From Corynebacterium sp. ACRPS (lineage in GTDB: Bacteria; Actinomycetota; Actinomycetes; Mycobacteriales; Mycobacteriaceae), in the NCBI RefSeq assembly GCF_022346005.1, contig NZ_JAKRMY010000001.1, positions 62,001 to 126,000 on the forward strand: a stretch of 64,000 nucleotides of DNA, given 5' to 3'. The notes under the pieces were generated by a model. The model was given only the letters and a program-made list of their open reading frames with translations, ran no database searches and was not told the origin of the DNA. The position numbers were made by a program, and so were the translations under genes. Every line of letters begins with the position of its first letter. The stretch's first letter is position 1. This document shows, in pieces, positions 48,412 to 58,140 of this stretch.

Positions 48412-49617
48412 ATGTCCGCATCGCGTTCCATTTCTGAGCACCTTTCCGCGGTTCTGGCGCTGGCGCCGGCCCCGCGCGCAGAGTCCGTTCCCGTGGGCCC
48501 AGCGCTGCGCGGCCGGGTATTGGCGGAGGATGCCACCGCGCGTTTTCCCGTCCCGCCGTTTGCCAATTCCGCGATGGATGGCTTCCTCGTCCGCGCCACT
48601 GATATTTCGGGCACGGGCCCAGGCCCGTGGACGCTGCCGGTAGCAGGCGATGTCCCCGCTGGGGCTACCGCCCAAGAAGTTCCCGCCGGCCAGGCCGTTC
48701 GCATCATGACCGGCGCGCCGGTGGGTGATGCCACTGGCTTAATCGTCGTCCCAGTAGAAGACACCACCGTCCCGCCTGGGCCCACACAGTTGCCGAGCGA
48801 GGTCACCATCACCGCCGCGCCCACAAAATCGCATATCCGCACCGCAGGCGAAGATATACAGCCAGGCATCATCGTTGCTACGGCTGGGATCACCGCGAAT
48901 GCCGCCGTGATCGCAGCGCTTATTTCCACCGGAATCTATTCCGTGGAGGCTTACCGGCGCCCGCGCATCGCGGTGATTTCTTCCGGCAATGAGCTATCCC
49001 CGTATCCGGACGAGCTTTCCCCAGGGCGCCTGCCGGATTCCAATGGACCGATGCTCGCCTCCCTTGCCTACACGGAGTCCTACTCCCACGTCGGCGACGA
49101 CCCCGCGGAGTTATCCCGGCTGCTTGATGAGCTCACCGAATCCCACGATCTCATCATTACCTCCGGCGGGGTATCGACCGGCGCCTTTGACGTGGTGCAC
49201 GGGGTGCTGGGCACGGGCGATGATTCGTGGTTCGGGCACGTTCATCAGCGGCCGGGCGCGCCGCAGGGCATCGGCACGTGGCGGGGCGTTCCGGTGCTCT
49301 CGCTGCCGGGCAATCCGGTGGCGGCGTTCGTCGGTTTCCAGCTCTATGCCCGCCCGCTTATCGCCGCCTTATCGGGCCAGCCGCACCCGCGGGAGGCCGT
49401 CCAACTGCGCGCGGAGGTCGCGGTACCGCTGCCACCTGCACACACGCGCCCCTGTATCGTTCCGGTCACCGTCAGCTTTGCGGGAAAACCCAGGATTACT
49501 GGCGCGTTAAGCCGCGGCAGCCACCGGGTGGTCTCGCTGGCAGGTACGAATGGGTATTGCATCATCGATGGACCTGCCCCCGCCGCGGGCGAAGAGACCA
49601 CCGTCTATCTGTATTAA
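48412..49617 (+). CDS. moeA: Molybdopterin molybdotransferase
   Basis: 401 residues. It inserts molybdate into adenylylated molybdopterin. Domain I/II features: FPVPPFANSAMDGFLVRA, GQAVRIMTGAPVGDAT. The MPT-binding domain III shows VISSGNELSPY, LPDSNGPMLASL and ITSGGVSTGAFD with DVVHG; then LPGNPVAAFVGFQLY. C-terminal domain IV is present. 11 nt after moaA. Confidence 0.93.
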   Translation: MSASRSISEHLSAVLALAPAPRAESVPVGPALRGRVLAEDATARFPVPPFANSAMDGFLVRATDISGTGPGPWTLPVAGDVPAGATAQEVPAGQAVRIMTGAPVGDATGLIVVPVEDTTVPPGPTQLPSEVTITAAPTKSHIRTAGEDIQPGIIVATAGITANAAVIAALISTGIYSVEAYRRPRIAVISSGNELSPYPDELSPGRLPDSNGPMLASLAYTESYSHVGDDPAELSRLLDELTESHDLIITSGGVSTGAFDVVHGVLGTGDDSWFGHVHQRPGAPQGIGTWRGVPVLSLPGNPVAAFVGFQLYARPLIAALSGQPHPREAVQLRAEVAVPLPPAHTRPCIVPVTVSFAGKPRITGALSRGSHRVVSLAGTNGYCIIDGPAPAAGEETTVYLY

Positions 49618-49632
49618 AGAGGAGAATTTTCT

Positions 49633-50112
49633 ATGGAGTTTACCCACCTCAATTCCGCCGGCACCGCCTACATGGTCGATGTGACCGAGAAGCAGCCAAC
49701 CGTGCGCACCGCCACCGCCGAGGGCGAGGTCGCCTGTTCCCCGGAGGTCATGACCGCGCTGCGCGAGGGCACCGTACCCAAGGGCGACGTGCTGGCGGTC
49801 GCGCGCATCGCCGGCATTTCCGCGGCAAAGAAGGTTCCAGAACTCCTGCCACTCGCCCACACCATTGGCGTGCACGGCTGCGCGGTAGATCTTGAGCTTG
49901 CCGATACCCACGTGAAGATCACCGCCACCGTGCGCACCGCCGACCGCACCGGCGTGGAAATGGAGGCGCTGACCGCGGTCAACGTTGCCGCCTTAGCGCT
50001 CATTGACATGGTCAAGGGCGTTGATCGCTCCGCCTTTATCCGCCGGTGCGGCATCGTGGCGAAATCGGGCGGCCGCTCCGGCGATTGGTCTAGGACCCTC
50101 CCGGAGGCTTAA
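49633..50112 (+). CDS. moaC: Cyclic pyranopterin monophosphate synthase
   Basis: 159 residues, full length. It converts the MoaA product to cyclic pyranopterin monophosphate. The family start FTHLNSAGTAYMVDVTEKQPT, the active-site LPLAHTIGVHG (usually LCHPL in E. coli-type; here a His is retained), VRTADRTGVEMEALTAV and the Lys in DMVKGVD are visible. GAGGAG precedes the ATG, and the stop overlaps mobA by 1 nt. Confidence 0.95.
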   Translation: MEFTHLNSAGTAYMVDVTEKQPTVRTATAEGEVACSPEVMTALREGTVPKGDVLAVARIAGISAAKKVPELLPLAHTIGVHGCAVDLELADTHVKITATVRTADRTGVEMEALTAVNVAALALIDMVKGVDRSAFIRRCGIVAKSGGRSGDWSRTLPEA

Positions 50113-50687
50113 TGGACGGCGCGATCATTCTGGCCGGCGGGCAATCGCGCCGCATGGGCGGGGCCGATAAGGCACAGGTGCGCGCCTTTGGCCTGCGCCT
50201 GGTGGATCGCCTGCGGCACCAGCTTCCCTATGGCATGCCGTCTATTGTTATCTCCCCGTATTACCTCGGCCTGCCGCAGGTGTGCGAGTCCCCACTTTTC
50301 GGCGGCCCCGTCGCCGGCATCGAGACCGGGGCGCGCGCACTCTCCCAGTGCGACCGCCTGGCGCTCTTCGCGGTGGATGCGCCCGATTCCCCACAGCTGC
50401 TGCCATGCCTTGATAACGCCTTAAACGCCGCGCCCACCGCCGGTGCCGCGATTACCCGCGCCGCGGATGGGTACTTACAACCGCTGTGTTCGTTGTGGCA
50501 TACCGCTGCGCTCTTTGAGCGCTTGGGCGCGCTGGAGTCGACCCGCAATGTCTCCGTGCGCAGGCTTATCCGCGGCGCCGATTTCGTCGAGGTGGCCGGC
50601 ACCGGCGCCGAGCGCGATTACGATACCCCTGCCGAATTGCAGGCCATTCCGCCACACCCCGCCCTTCGCGCTCACCGGCGCGGCTAA
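50112..50687 (+). CDS. mobA: Molybdenum cofactor guanylyltransferase-like protein
   Basis: 191 residues. Nucleotidyltransferase fold with the GTP-binding start IILAGGQSRRMGGADKAQV; it would attach GMP to molybdopterin to give the bis-MGD needed by NarG. FGGPVAGIETG and FAVDAPDSPQL correspond to the later family motifs, although the usual DMP is DAP here. The last ~10 residues (PALRAHRRG) are encoded by a palindromic repeat (50658-50728), so the natural C-terminus may have been replaced. Confidence 0.87.
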   Translation: MDGAIILAGGQSRRMGGADKAQVRAFGLRLVDRLRHQLPYGMPSIVISPYYLGLPQVCESPLFGGPVAGIETGARALSQCDRLALFAVDAPDSPQLLPCLDNALNAAPTAGAAITRAADGYLQPLCSLWHTAALFERLGALESTRNVSVRRLIRGADFVEVAGTGAERDYDTPAELQAIPPHPALRAHRRG

Positions 50688-50728
50688 TCTAGCCACACTC
50701 CACCCACCCCGTGAGCGCGAAGGGCGGG
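50658..50728. repeat. Palindromic repeat element, copy 4 (mobA-moaB)
   Basis: Perfect 18-bp arms CCCGCCCTTCGCGCTCAC (50658-50675) and GTGAGCGCGAAGGGCGGG (50711-50728) with a 35-nt centre. The core arms match the three copies at 59879-60113. It lies between converging genes and overlaps the mobA 3' end. Confidence 0.75.
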
Positions 50729-50750
50729 TTACGGGGAGGGGTGAGAGAGA

Positions 50751-51230
50751 TTATTCGCCGCGGGAGCGGAAGACATCGGCAAGCAGCGGCGCAATAACCC
50801 CAAGGGCATCTGCGACGGCGCCGGTGGATGAGGCGCAATTGATGATGAGGCTGCCGCCGCCGTGGTCGGTCATGCCAATGATCCCGCGGGAGAGGCCCGC
50901 CTTGGGCGAGGACCCGAGCCCGCGCAGGAGCACCTGGGTCTCCAGGCCGTAGAGGCGGGCCTTGATATAGCGCTCGGTGACCTCTGGGGTCAGGTTCGTC
51001 GCCCCGATGCCAGTGCCGCCGATGACCACGACGATATCGGTGCCGGTATCCACGGCGGTGCGCAGCGCGTCGTCGACTGGCGTATAGCCCTCCGGCACGA
51101 TGCTCGGTGGCGCGACATCGATGTCGTGGGTGCGCAGGATTTCTGCCGCTTTCTCCCCGGCGCGGTTCGGTTTTTCCCCGGACAAAATGCGGTCCGAGCT
51201 GACGATTATCTGTGCCTTCCTTTGGGGCAT
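50751..51230 (-). CDS. moaB: MoaB/Mog-type molybdopterin-binding protein
   Basis: 159 residues from ATG 51230. MogA/MoaB proteins adenylylate molybdopterin before molybdate insertion by MoeA. Sequence: AQIIVSSDRILSGEKPNRAG at the start, VVVIGGTGIGATNLTPEV (MPT-binding loop, GGTG), and IIGMTDHGGGSLIINCASST. GGGAAAGGA lies 9 nt upstream of this ATG; ATG 51239 would be too close to it. Divergent from narK across a region with a GlxR-like site. Confidence 0.9.
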   Translation of the reverse strand: MPQRKAQIIVSSDRILSGEKPNRAGEKAAEILRTHDIDVAPPSIVPEGYTPVDDALRTAVDTGTDIVVVIGGTGIGATNLTPEVTERYIKARLYGLETQVLLRGLGSSPKAGLSRGIIGMTDHGGGSLIINCASSTGAVADALGVIAPLLADVFRSRGE

Positions 51231-51257
51231 AAGTCTCATTCCTTTCCCATTGTGGAG

Positions 51258-51273
51258 TGTGGTTAATATCACA
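51258..51273. promoter_or_regulatory. GlxR (CRP-family) binding site between moaB and narK
   Basis: TGTGGTTAATATCACA matches TGTGA-N6-TCACA at nine of ten conserved bases, with TA in the central position. It lies 28 nt from the moaB start and 186 nt from narK. GlxR is the cAMP-sensing global regulator of corynebacteria and is known to act on respiration genes. Confidence 0.6.
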
Positions 51274-51360
51274 TTATTCAGTTTTCGATACCAACACACT
51301 TGGGACATGGGGCTAACCTGCGATATCGGAATCGATCAAGAATTACGCAACATTTGTATG

Positions 51361-51376
51361 CCGTAATTAGATACGG
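51361..51376. promoter_or_regulatory. Short inverted repeat upstream of narK
   Basis: CCGTA-N6-TACGG, 83-98 nt before the narK ATG in AT-rich DNA; a possible operator for a nitrate or oxygen regulator such as ArnR. The identity of the regulator is a guess. Confidence 0.3.
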
Positions 51377-51458
51377 ATTTTACCGTTTTTATTTACCTGT
51401 TCGAGCATAGTCGCCGGTAAATTGAGGAGTCGAACGACCTACTACCTGTGAGGAAATC

Positions 51459-52784
51459 ATGACTGCTCTTGATACCTCAGGCAAAGTCATCCAAGGTTGG
51501 GATCCAGAAGATTCTGACCACTGGGACTCTAAAATTGCCTGGCGCACGCTGTGGATCTCCACATTTGTCCTTATCATTGGCTTTGCCACCTGGTACCTCG
51601 TATCGGCAATTGCCCCACAGTTGAACCAGATCGGTTTCGACTTATCCCGCAGCCAGCTCTACTGGCTGACCGCCATCCCCGGATTGGCCTGCGGTATCTT
51701 CCGCCTCATCTTCATGTTCTTGCCGCCCATCCTGGGCACGCGCAAGCTCGTCTTCAGCTCGTCGCTGCTATTTATCATCCCCATGCTGGGTTGGTTCTTC
51801 GCGGTGCAAGACTCCTCCACCCCATACTGGTGGCTGCTGACCCTCGCCTTCCTCTCCGGCATCGGTGGCGGCGTGTTCTCCGGATTCATGCCCTCGACCG
51901 GTTACTTCTTCCCCAAACGCCTGTCCGGTACCGCGCTGGGTATCCAGGCCGGCATCGGTAACTTCGGTATCTCCTTTATCCAGCTGGTCGCCCCATGGCT
52001 CATGGGCTTTACCCTGCTGGGCGTGGGCTTTGTCGCCCCGCAGCGCACCGATGACGGCGAAATCTTTGTCCACAACCCCGCCATCTTCCTGGTGCCGTGG
52101 GCCATCGTCGGCGCATTCCTCGCGTGGACCCTGCTCAAGGACGTTCCCGTGAAGGCGAATTTCCGCCAACAGATGGACATCTTTGGCAATAAGAACACCT
52201 GGATTCTTACCGTCGTCTACTTCATGACCTTTGGCGCATTTTCCGGCTTCGCGGCGCAAACCGCGCTGCTTATTAACCAGATTTTCGGCGAAGGCTCCGA
52301 ATTTGCCGGCACCTACGATAACCTCCCTGCCGGCGCGAGCTACGCCTTCCTGGGACCACTCATCGGCGCGCTCGTCCGCGCGCTGTGGGGCCCGCTGTGC
52401 GATAAGTTCGGCGGCGCCATCTGGACCTTCATTGGCTGCCTGGGCATGACCATCTTTACCGTCGTGGCCACCTTCTTCCTCACCCCGGACGAGCCGGATG
52501 AGGTCTGGTGGTTCCTGGGCACCATGCTCATTTTCTTCTTCTTCACTGGCCTGGGCAATGCCGGCACGTTTAAGCAGATGCCCATGATTTTGCCCAAGCG
52601 CCAAGCAGGCGGTGTCATCGGTTGGACCGGTGCCATCGGCGCCTTCGGCCCGTTTGTCGCGGGTGTCTTGCTCTCCATGATGTCTGCACCGACGTTCTTC
52701 TGGGGCTGCGCCGTCTACTTCGCCATCACCACCGTGCTGGTGTGGATCTACTACGCCCGCCCCAACGCCCCTTTCCCCGGATAA
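51459..52784 (+). CDS. narK: Nitrate/nitrite transporter
   Basis: 441 residues, 12 transmembrane helices, MFS fold. Nitrate/nitrite-porter motifs: RLIFMFLPPILGTRK in loop 2-3 and the first glycine-rich signature GIGGGVFSGFMPSTGYFFPK; the second lies in FTGLGNAGTFKQMPMILPKR. It brings nitrate in and exports nitrite for NarGHI. It has a Shine-Dalgarno (GTGAGGAAATC) and begins the narKGHJI operon, 19 nt before narG. Confidence 0.95.
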   Translation: MTALDTSGKVIQGWDPEDSDHWDSKIAWRTLWISTFVLIIGFATWYLVSAIAPQLNQIGFDLSRSQLYWLTAIPGLACGIFRLIFMFLPPILGTRKLVFSSSLLFIIPMLGWFFAVQDSSTPYWWLLTLAFLSGIGGGVFSGFMPSTGYFFPKRLSGTALGIQAGIGNFGISFIQLVAPWLMGFTLLGVGFVAPQRTDDGEIFVHNPAIFLVPWAIVGAFLAWTLLKDVPVKANFRQQMDIFGNKNTWILTVVYFMTFGAFSGFAAQTALLINQIFGEGSEFAGTYDNLPAGASYAFLGPLIGALVRALWGPLCDKFGGAIWTFIGCLGMTIFTVVATFFLTPDEPDEVWWFLGTMLIFFFFTGLGNAGTFKQMPMILPKRQAGGVIGWTGAIGAFGPFVAGVLLSMMSAPTFFWGCAVYFAITTVLVWIYYARPNAPFPG

Positions 52785-52803
52785 TTAGGAGCTTTCATTC
52801 CCC

Positions 52804-55800
52804 ATGACTGCATACTTCGCGCCCGAAAAAGGCAACTCAAATCCACTCTTTAAGCTCGGTGCCTACCTGCGCAAAGGCGAAGCTACCGATTCTGGTCAGC
52901 AGCTTTTCTTAAAGGGCGGCCGCCAGGCAGACGTCTTCTACCGCAACCGCTGGGCCTTCGACAAGATGGTGCGCTCCACCCACGGCGTGAACTGCACCGG
53001 TTCATGCTCGTGGAAGGTTTACGTCAAAGACGGCGTCATCACCTGGGAGTCCCAGGCGGTGGATTACCCCACCACCGGCAATGACATGCCGGAATACGAG
53101 CCCCGCGGCTGCCCGCGCGGCGCCTCCTTTTCCTGGTACACCTACTCTCCTACCCGCGTGCGCTACCCGTATGCCCGCGGCGTGCTGGTGGATATGTTCC
53201 GCGAGGAAAAGGCAAAGCACGGCGATTCCGTCCTGGCATGGCGCGCCATCCAGGAGGACCCAGAAAAGCGCAAGGCGTATATCTCCCAGCGCGGCAAGGG
53301 CGGGCTTATCCGCATCTCTTATGAAGAGGCCATCGATATCGCCTCGGCCGCGCACGTCTACACCATCCGCAAGTACGGGCCGGACCGCATCAACGGCTTT
53401 ACCGTGATCCCGGCCATGTCCCAGATCTCCTATGGCGCGGGCATGCGCTTCCTGCAGACCATCGGCGGCGTCGCGCTCTCCTTCTACGACTGGTACGCCG
53501 ACCTGCCCCCGGCATCGCCGCAGACCTTCGGCGACCAGACCGACGTCCCCGAATCCGGCGACTGGTACAACTCTTCCTACCTCATGATGTGGGGCTCGAA
53601 TATCCCGGTCACCCGTACCCCGGACGCCCACTTCATGGTGGAATCGCGCTACAAGGGCACCAAGGTCGTCGTGGTCTCGCCCGACTTTGCCGATAACACC
53701 AAGTTCGCCGATGAGTGGGCTCGCATCGAGCCGGGCACGGATGCCGCCCTCGCCTTTGCCATGGGCCACGTGATCTTGAAGACCTTCCACGTAGACCGCC
53801 AGGAACCGTACTTCCTGAACTACATGCGCAAATACACCGACTCACCCTTCCTGGTATCCCTGGAAGACCGCGGCGACGGCACCTACACCCCGGGCAAGTT
53901 CCTCACCGCCTCGCAGCTTGCCGATGCCACCTTGAATTCCTCCCCCAACGCCACCCACCGTGGCCTGGTGATGGAGGAAGACGGGTGCATCGTTGACCCA
54001 GGCGGCACCGTGGCAGACCGCTGGGATAACGAAAGCGCCAAGTGGAACCTGGCGCTAGATAACGCCGATCCGGTCATGTCCATCGCAGAAACCGATAGCT
54101 TTGATACCGCCGAGGTGCTCTTCCCGCGCTTCGACCTGGATACCAACCCAGAGGACGTGGGAACCGATAAGCCCATTGGCGCGGGCATCGTCCACCGCGG
54201 CGTGCCAGTCCGCGAGGTCGACGGCAAGCTGGTTACCACCGTCTTCGACATCATGCTCGCCCACTACGGCGTCAACCGCGAGGATCTCCACCTGCCGGGT
54301 AGCTGGCCGAAGGACTTCCACGATTCCAGCGAAGTCGGCACCCCCGCCTGGCAGGAAGAGCTCACAGGCGTGGCCGCCGATACCGCTATCCGCATCGGCC
54401 GCGAATTCGCGCAAAACGCCGCGGATTCTAAGGGCCGTTCGCAGATCATCATGGGCGCTGGCGTCAACCACTACTTCCACGCCGATAATATCTACCGCAC
54501 CTTCTTGGCACTGACCTCCATGTGCGGTACCCAGGGCGTCAATGGCGGCGGTTGGGCGCACTACGTGGGCCAGGAAAAACTTCGCCCGATCAACGGCTGG
54601 ACCCAGTGGGCCATGGCCGCCGACTGGCAGCGCCCGCCGCGCCACATGATTTCCACCGGCTTCTACTACTTCGCCACCGAGCAGTATCGCTACGATAATT
54701 CGCGCGCCTCCCACTTGGGATCGCCGCTTGCTAGCCACGGTTCCATTGGGGACAAGATGGTCTCCGATACCATGGCAGAATCCATGCGCCGTGGCTGGAT
54801 GCCGGCCTACCCGCAGTTCAACCGCAACTCCCTCTTCCTTGCCGATGAAGCCGATGAGGCCGGCATGGACATCAACGACTACGTGGTCCAAGAGCTAGAA
54901 AACGGCCGCCTGGAATTCTCCTATGACAACCCGTCTGCCGAGGAGAACTGGCCGCGCATCCTGCTCAACTGGCGCACCAACCTGCTCGGCTCGTCCGCCA
55001 AGGGCACCGAGTTCTTCCTGCGCCACCTGCTGGGCATCGACTCGGACGCCACCGCGGAAGAACTAGCCCCCGAAGACCGCCCACGCAGCATTAAGTGGGT
55101 GGATGAGGCACCGGAGGGCAAGTTGGATCTGATGATGACCACGGACTTCCGCAATACCTCCACCACGCTGGTCTCGGATCTCATCTTCCCGGCCGCTACC
55201 TGGTACGAAAAGCACGATATGTCCTCTACCGACATGCACCCGTACCTGCACTCGTTTAACGCGGCGATTAACCCGCCGTGGGAGGCACGCTCGGACTATG
55301 AGGTCTTCCGGGACCTGGCCGCGGCACTCTCTGATAAAGCCACCAAGTGGCTTGGCGTGCAACGCGATGTCATTACCCAGCCGAGCCACCACGACAGCCC
55401 AGACGAGCTCGGCATGCCCAATGGCATCGTCCCCGACCCCGAAGAACAGGGCCTTATCCCTGGGGTCACGATGCCGAAGCTGCATGTGGTCGAGCGCGAT
55501 TACACCAAGGTCTACGAAAAGTGGGCCCACCTGGGCCCGCTTCCCGCCAAGGCCGGCACCGGCGTGCACGGCACCAAGTTCAACGTGGAAAAGCAGGTCA
55601 AAGAGCTCGAGCTTATCTGTGGCACCACGGAGACCTCGATGGGCGAGCTGGTGGACCTATCCAAGGACACCAAGGTCATCGACGCCATCCTGCACCTTTC
55701 CGGTGTCTCCAACGGCGAGCTAGCCAAGCAAGGCTTTGAGTTCCTATCCTCGCGCACCGGCAAGGATCTCACCCCGCTGGGCGCTCCCGATGAAGACGTA

Positions 55801-56541
55801 CGCATCACGTGGGACGACATCAAGGAACGCCCGAAGGAGGTCATCACCTCCCCGGAGTGGACCGCCGATAAGCGCAATAAGCGCCGCTACACCGCCTTTT
55901 CCATCAACGTCGAGTTCGACAAGCCCTGGCACACGCTGACCGGCCGTATGCAGTACTACATCGACCACGACTGGTTCATGGACTACGGCGAAGCGCTGCC
56001 GATCTTCCGCCCACCGCTCGACCACGTCCACATGCACGGCGAATTCGCGCCGGGCACGGAATTGACCAATGACCGGGGCGAGGCCGAGGTCACCCTGCGT
56101 TACTTGACCACGCACAATAAGTGGTCCATCCATTCGCAGTACTTTGACAACCTGCACGTGCTCTCCATCTCGCGCGGTGGCCAGGTGGTCTGGATGTCCA
56201 ATAAGGACGCCGAGAAAATCGGCGTGACGGACAATGACTGGGTCGAGGTATATAACCGCAACGGCGTCGTCTCCGCCCGCGCCATTGTTTCCCACCGCAT
56301 TCCGGAGGGAACCATGCTGTGCAACCACGCACAGGAGCGCACCGTGGGCACACCTATCAACGAGCACACCGGCCGCCGCGGCGGCACGCACAACTCGCTG
56401 ACCCGCATTTCCATCAAACCGGTGCACATCGCTGGCGGCTATGGCCAGCTGACCTACCACTTCAACTACATCGGCCCTACCGGTAATAACCGCGATGAAG
56501 TCACCCGCGTTCGCCGCCGTTCCCAGGAGGTATCCTACTAA
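52804..56541 (+). CDS. narG: Respiratory nitrate reductase alpha subunit
   Basis: 1245 residues. Cytoplasm-facing catalytic subunit with bis-MGD and an FS0 [4Fe-4S] cluster; it reduces nitrate to nitrite. His60-x3-Cys64-x3-Cys68-x34-Cys103 is the FS0 ligand set of NarG. NSSYLMMWGSNIPVTRTPDAHF and the ending PTGNNRDEVTRVRR belong to the family. No twin-arginine leader is seen; the sequence begins directly before the mature domain, as in cytoplasmic Nar. Its stop overlaps the narH start by 1 nt. Confidence 0.97.
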   Translation: MTAYFAPEKGNSNPLFKLGAYLRKGEATDSGQQLFLKGGRQADVFYRNRWAFDKMVRSTHGVNCTGSCSWKVYVKDGVITWESQAVDYPTTGNDMPEYEPRGCPRGASFSWYTYSPTRVRYPYARGVLVDMFREEKAKHGDSVLAWRAIQEDPEKRKAYISQRGKGGLIRISYEEAIDIASAAHVYTIRKYGPDRINGFTVIPAMSQISYGAGMRFLQTIGGVALSFYDWYADLPPASPQTFGDQTDVPESGDWYNSSYLMMWGSNIPVTRTPDAHFMVESRYKGTKVVVVSPDFADNTKFADEWARIEPGTDAALAFAMGHVILKTFHVDRQEPYFLNYMRKYTDSPFLVSLEDRGDGTYTPGKFLTASQLADATLNSSPNATHRGLVMEEDGCIVDPGGTVADRWDNESAKWNLALDNADPVMSIAETDSFDTAEVLFPRFDLDTNPEDVGTDKPIGAGIVHRGVPVREVDGKLVTTVFDIMLAHYGVNREDLHLPGSWPKDFHDSSEVGTPAWQEELTGVAADTAIRIGREFAQNAADSKGRSQIIMGAGVNHYFHADNIYRTFLALTSMCGTQGVNGGGWAHYVGQEKLRPINGWTQWAMAADWQRPPRHMISTGFYYFATEQYRYDNSRASHLGSPLASHGSIGDKMVSDTMAESMRRGWMPAYPQFNRNSLFLADEADEAGMDINDYVVQELENGRLEFSYDNPSAEENWPRILLNWRTNLLGSSAKGTEFFLRHLLGIDSDATAEELAPEDRPRSIKWVDEAPEGKLDLMMTTDFRNTSTTLVSDLIFPAATWYEKHDMSSTDMHPYLHSFNAAINPPWEARSDYEVFRDLAAALSDKATKWLGVQRDVITQPSHHDSPDELGMPNGIVPDPEEQGLIPGVTMPKLHVVERDYTKVYEKWAHLGPLPAKAGTGVHGTKFNVEKQVKELELICGTTETSMGELVDLSKDTKVIDAILHLSGVSNGELAKQGFEFLSSRTGKDLTPLGAPDEDVRITWDDIKERPKEVITSPEWTADKRNKRRYTAFSINVEFDKPWHTLTGRMQYYIDHDWFMDYGEALPIFRPPLDHVHMHGEFAPGTELTNDRGEAEVTLRYLTTHNKWSIHSQYFDNLHVLSISRGGQVVWMSNKDAEKIGVTDNDWVEVYNRNGVVSARAIVSHRIPEGTMLCNHAQERTVGTPINEHTGRRGGTHNSLTRISIKPVHIAGGYGQLTYHFNYIGPTGNNRDEVTRVRRRSQEVSY

Positions 56542-58133
56542 TGAAAGTCATGGCCCAAATCTCCATGATCATGAACTTGGACAAGTGCATTGGCTGCCAC
56601 ACCTGTTCAGTTACCTGTAAACAGGCATGGACCAACCGCGAAGGCACCGAGTACATCTGGTTCAATAACGTCGAAACCCGCCCCGGCCTCGGCTACCCGC
56701 GCACCTGGGAAGACCAGGAAAAGTGGAAGGGCGGCTGGGAGCGCACGGCGTCCGGCAAGATCAAGCCCAAGGCCGGCGGGCGCCTCAAGAAACTGGCTAC
56801 CCTCTTCCACAACCCCAACCTGCCCACCATCCAGGATTACTACGAGCCCTGGACCTACCAGTACGAGGACCTGATGGGCGCCGAGGCGGGCCAGAAGACC
56901 CAGCCGACCGCCAAGCCGGTCTCCCAGATCGACGGACGGGACATCGGCAAGATTGAATGGTCCTCCAACTGGGACGATAACCTGGGTGGCTCTACTGCCA
57001 CGCTTGACGATGACCCCGTTCTCCACAACATGAACCTCGAGGTCAAGAAGGAAATCGAGGACTCGTTCATGTTCTACCTGCCGCGCATTTGCGAGCACTG
57101 CATGAACCCGACCTGCGTATCCTCCTGCCCCTCCGGTGCGATGTACAAGCGCACCGAAGACGGCATCGTCTTGGTGGACCAGGACCGCTGCCGCGGCTGG
57201 CGCATGTGCGTATCCGGTTGCCCGTATAAGAAGGTCTACTTCAACCACAAGACCGGTAAGGCCGAAAAGTGCACGCTGTGCTACCCGCGCCTCGAGGTGG
57301 GCCAGCCCACGGTGTGCTCCGAGACCTGCGTGGGCCGCCTACGCTACTTGGGCGTTATCCTCTACGATGCCGACCGCGTCGCCGAGGCCGCCTCCACCGA
57401 GAATGAGCAGGACCTTTTCGAGGCACAAAAGTCGATCATGCTCGACCCCCACGACCCAGAGGTAGTCCGCGCGGCCCAGGCGGAGGGCATCCCGCACTCC
57501 TGGATCGATGCCGCGCAGCAGTCGCCGATCTACGACCTCATCTTCAAGTACGGCGTCGCTCTGCCGCTCCACCCGGAGTACCGCACGCTGCCGATGGTCT
57601 GGTACATCCCGCCGCTGTCGCCCATCGTTGACAAGGTGACCGCAACCGGCAACGACGGTGAGGACCACAAGATCCTTTTCTCGGCGCTATCGAATATGCG
57701 CATTCCGCTGGAATACTTGGCGGGCCTATTTACCGCCGGCGATACCGTCCCGGTGGAAAAGTCGCTGCGCCGGCTCGTCGCCATGCGTTCGTATATGCGC
57801 GATATCAACCTGGGCAACGAGCCGCAGGAGGAAATCGCCCAGGCAGTCGGCATGACGGGCAGGGATATGGAAGGCATGTACCGCCTGTTGTCCATCGCTA
57901 AATACGATGACCGCTACGTTATCCCCACCGCCTCGCCGGAATCCCCGCGCGGCATTACCGATTTGGATCCGTTCGGCGATGTGGACCCGGCCAAGGCCTC
58001 CGAGGACGTCTTCCACGACCTTGGCATGGGCGCGCCCGAAGCTTGCACCCACGGCGCCGAACCGCAAGGTAAGGTCTCGCTGCTCTCCTGGAGCGGCGAC
58101 CGCCCCGATGCCATGTTCCCGCCGCGGAAGTAG
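56541..58133 (+). CDS. narH: Respiratory nitrate reductase beta subunit
   Basis: 530 residues. Electron-transfer subunit with four Fe-S clusters: CIGCHTCSVTC (residues 16-26), CEHCMNPTCVSSCPSG, CRGWRMCVSGCP (the Trp replaces a Cys, marking the [3Fe-4S] cluster), and CTLCYPRLEVGQPTVCSETC. It passes electrons from NarI hemes to NarG. Confidence 0.97.
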   Translation: MKVMAQISMIMNLDKCIGCHTCSVTCKQAWTNREGTEYIWFNNVETRPGLGYPRTWEDQEKWKGGWERTASGKIKPKAGGRLKKLATLFHNPNLPTIQDYYEPWTYQYEDLMGAEAGQKTQPTAKPVSQIDGRDIGKIEWSSNWDDNLGGSTATLDDDPVLHNMNLEVKKEIEDSFMFYLPRICEHCMNPTCVSSCPSGAMYKRTEDGIVLVDQDRCRGWRMCVSGCPYKKVYFNHKTGKAEKCTLCYPRLEVGQPTVCSETCVGRLRYLGVILYDADRVAEAASTENEQDLFEAQKSIMLDPHDPEVVRAAQAEGIPHSWIDAAQQSPIYDLIFKYGVALPLHPEYRTLPMVWYIPPLSPIVDKVTATGNDGEDHKILFSALSNMRIPLEYLAGLFTAGDTVPVEKSLRRLVAMRSYMRDINLGNEPQEEIAQAVGMTGRDMEGMYRLLSIAKYDDRYVIPTASPESPRGITDLDPFGDVDPAKASEDVFHDLGMGAPEACTHGAEPQGKVSLLSWSGDRPDAMFPPRK

Positions 58134-58140
58134 GTTAGCC

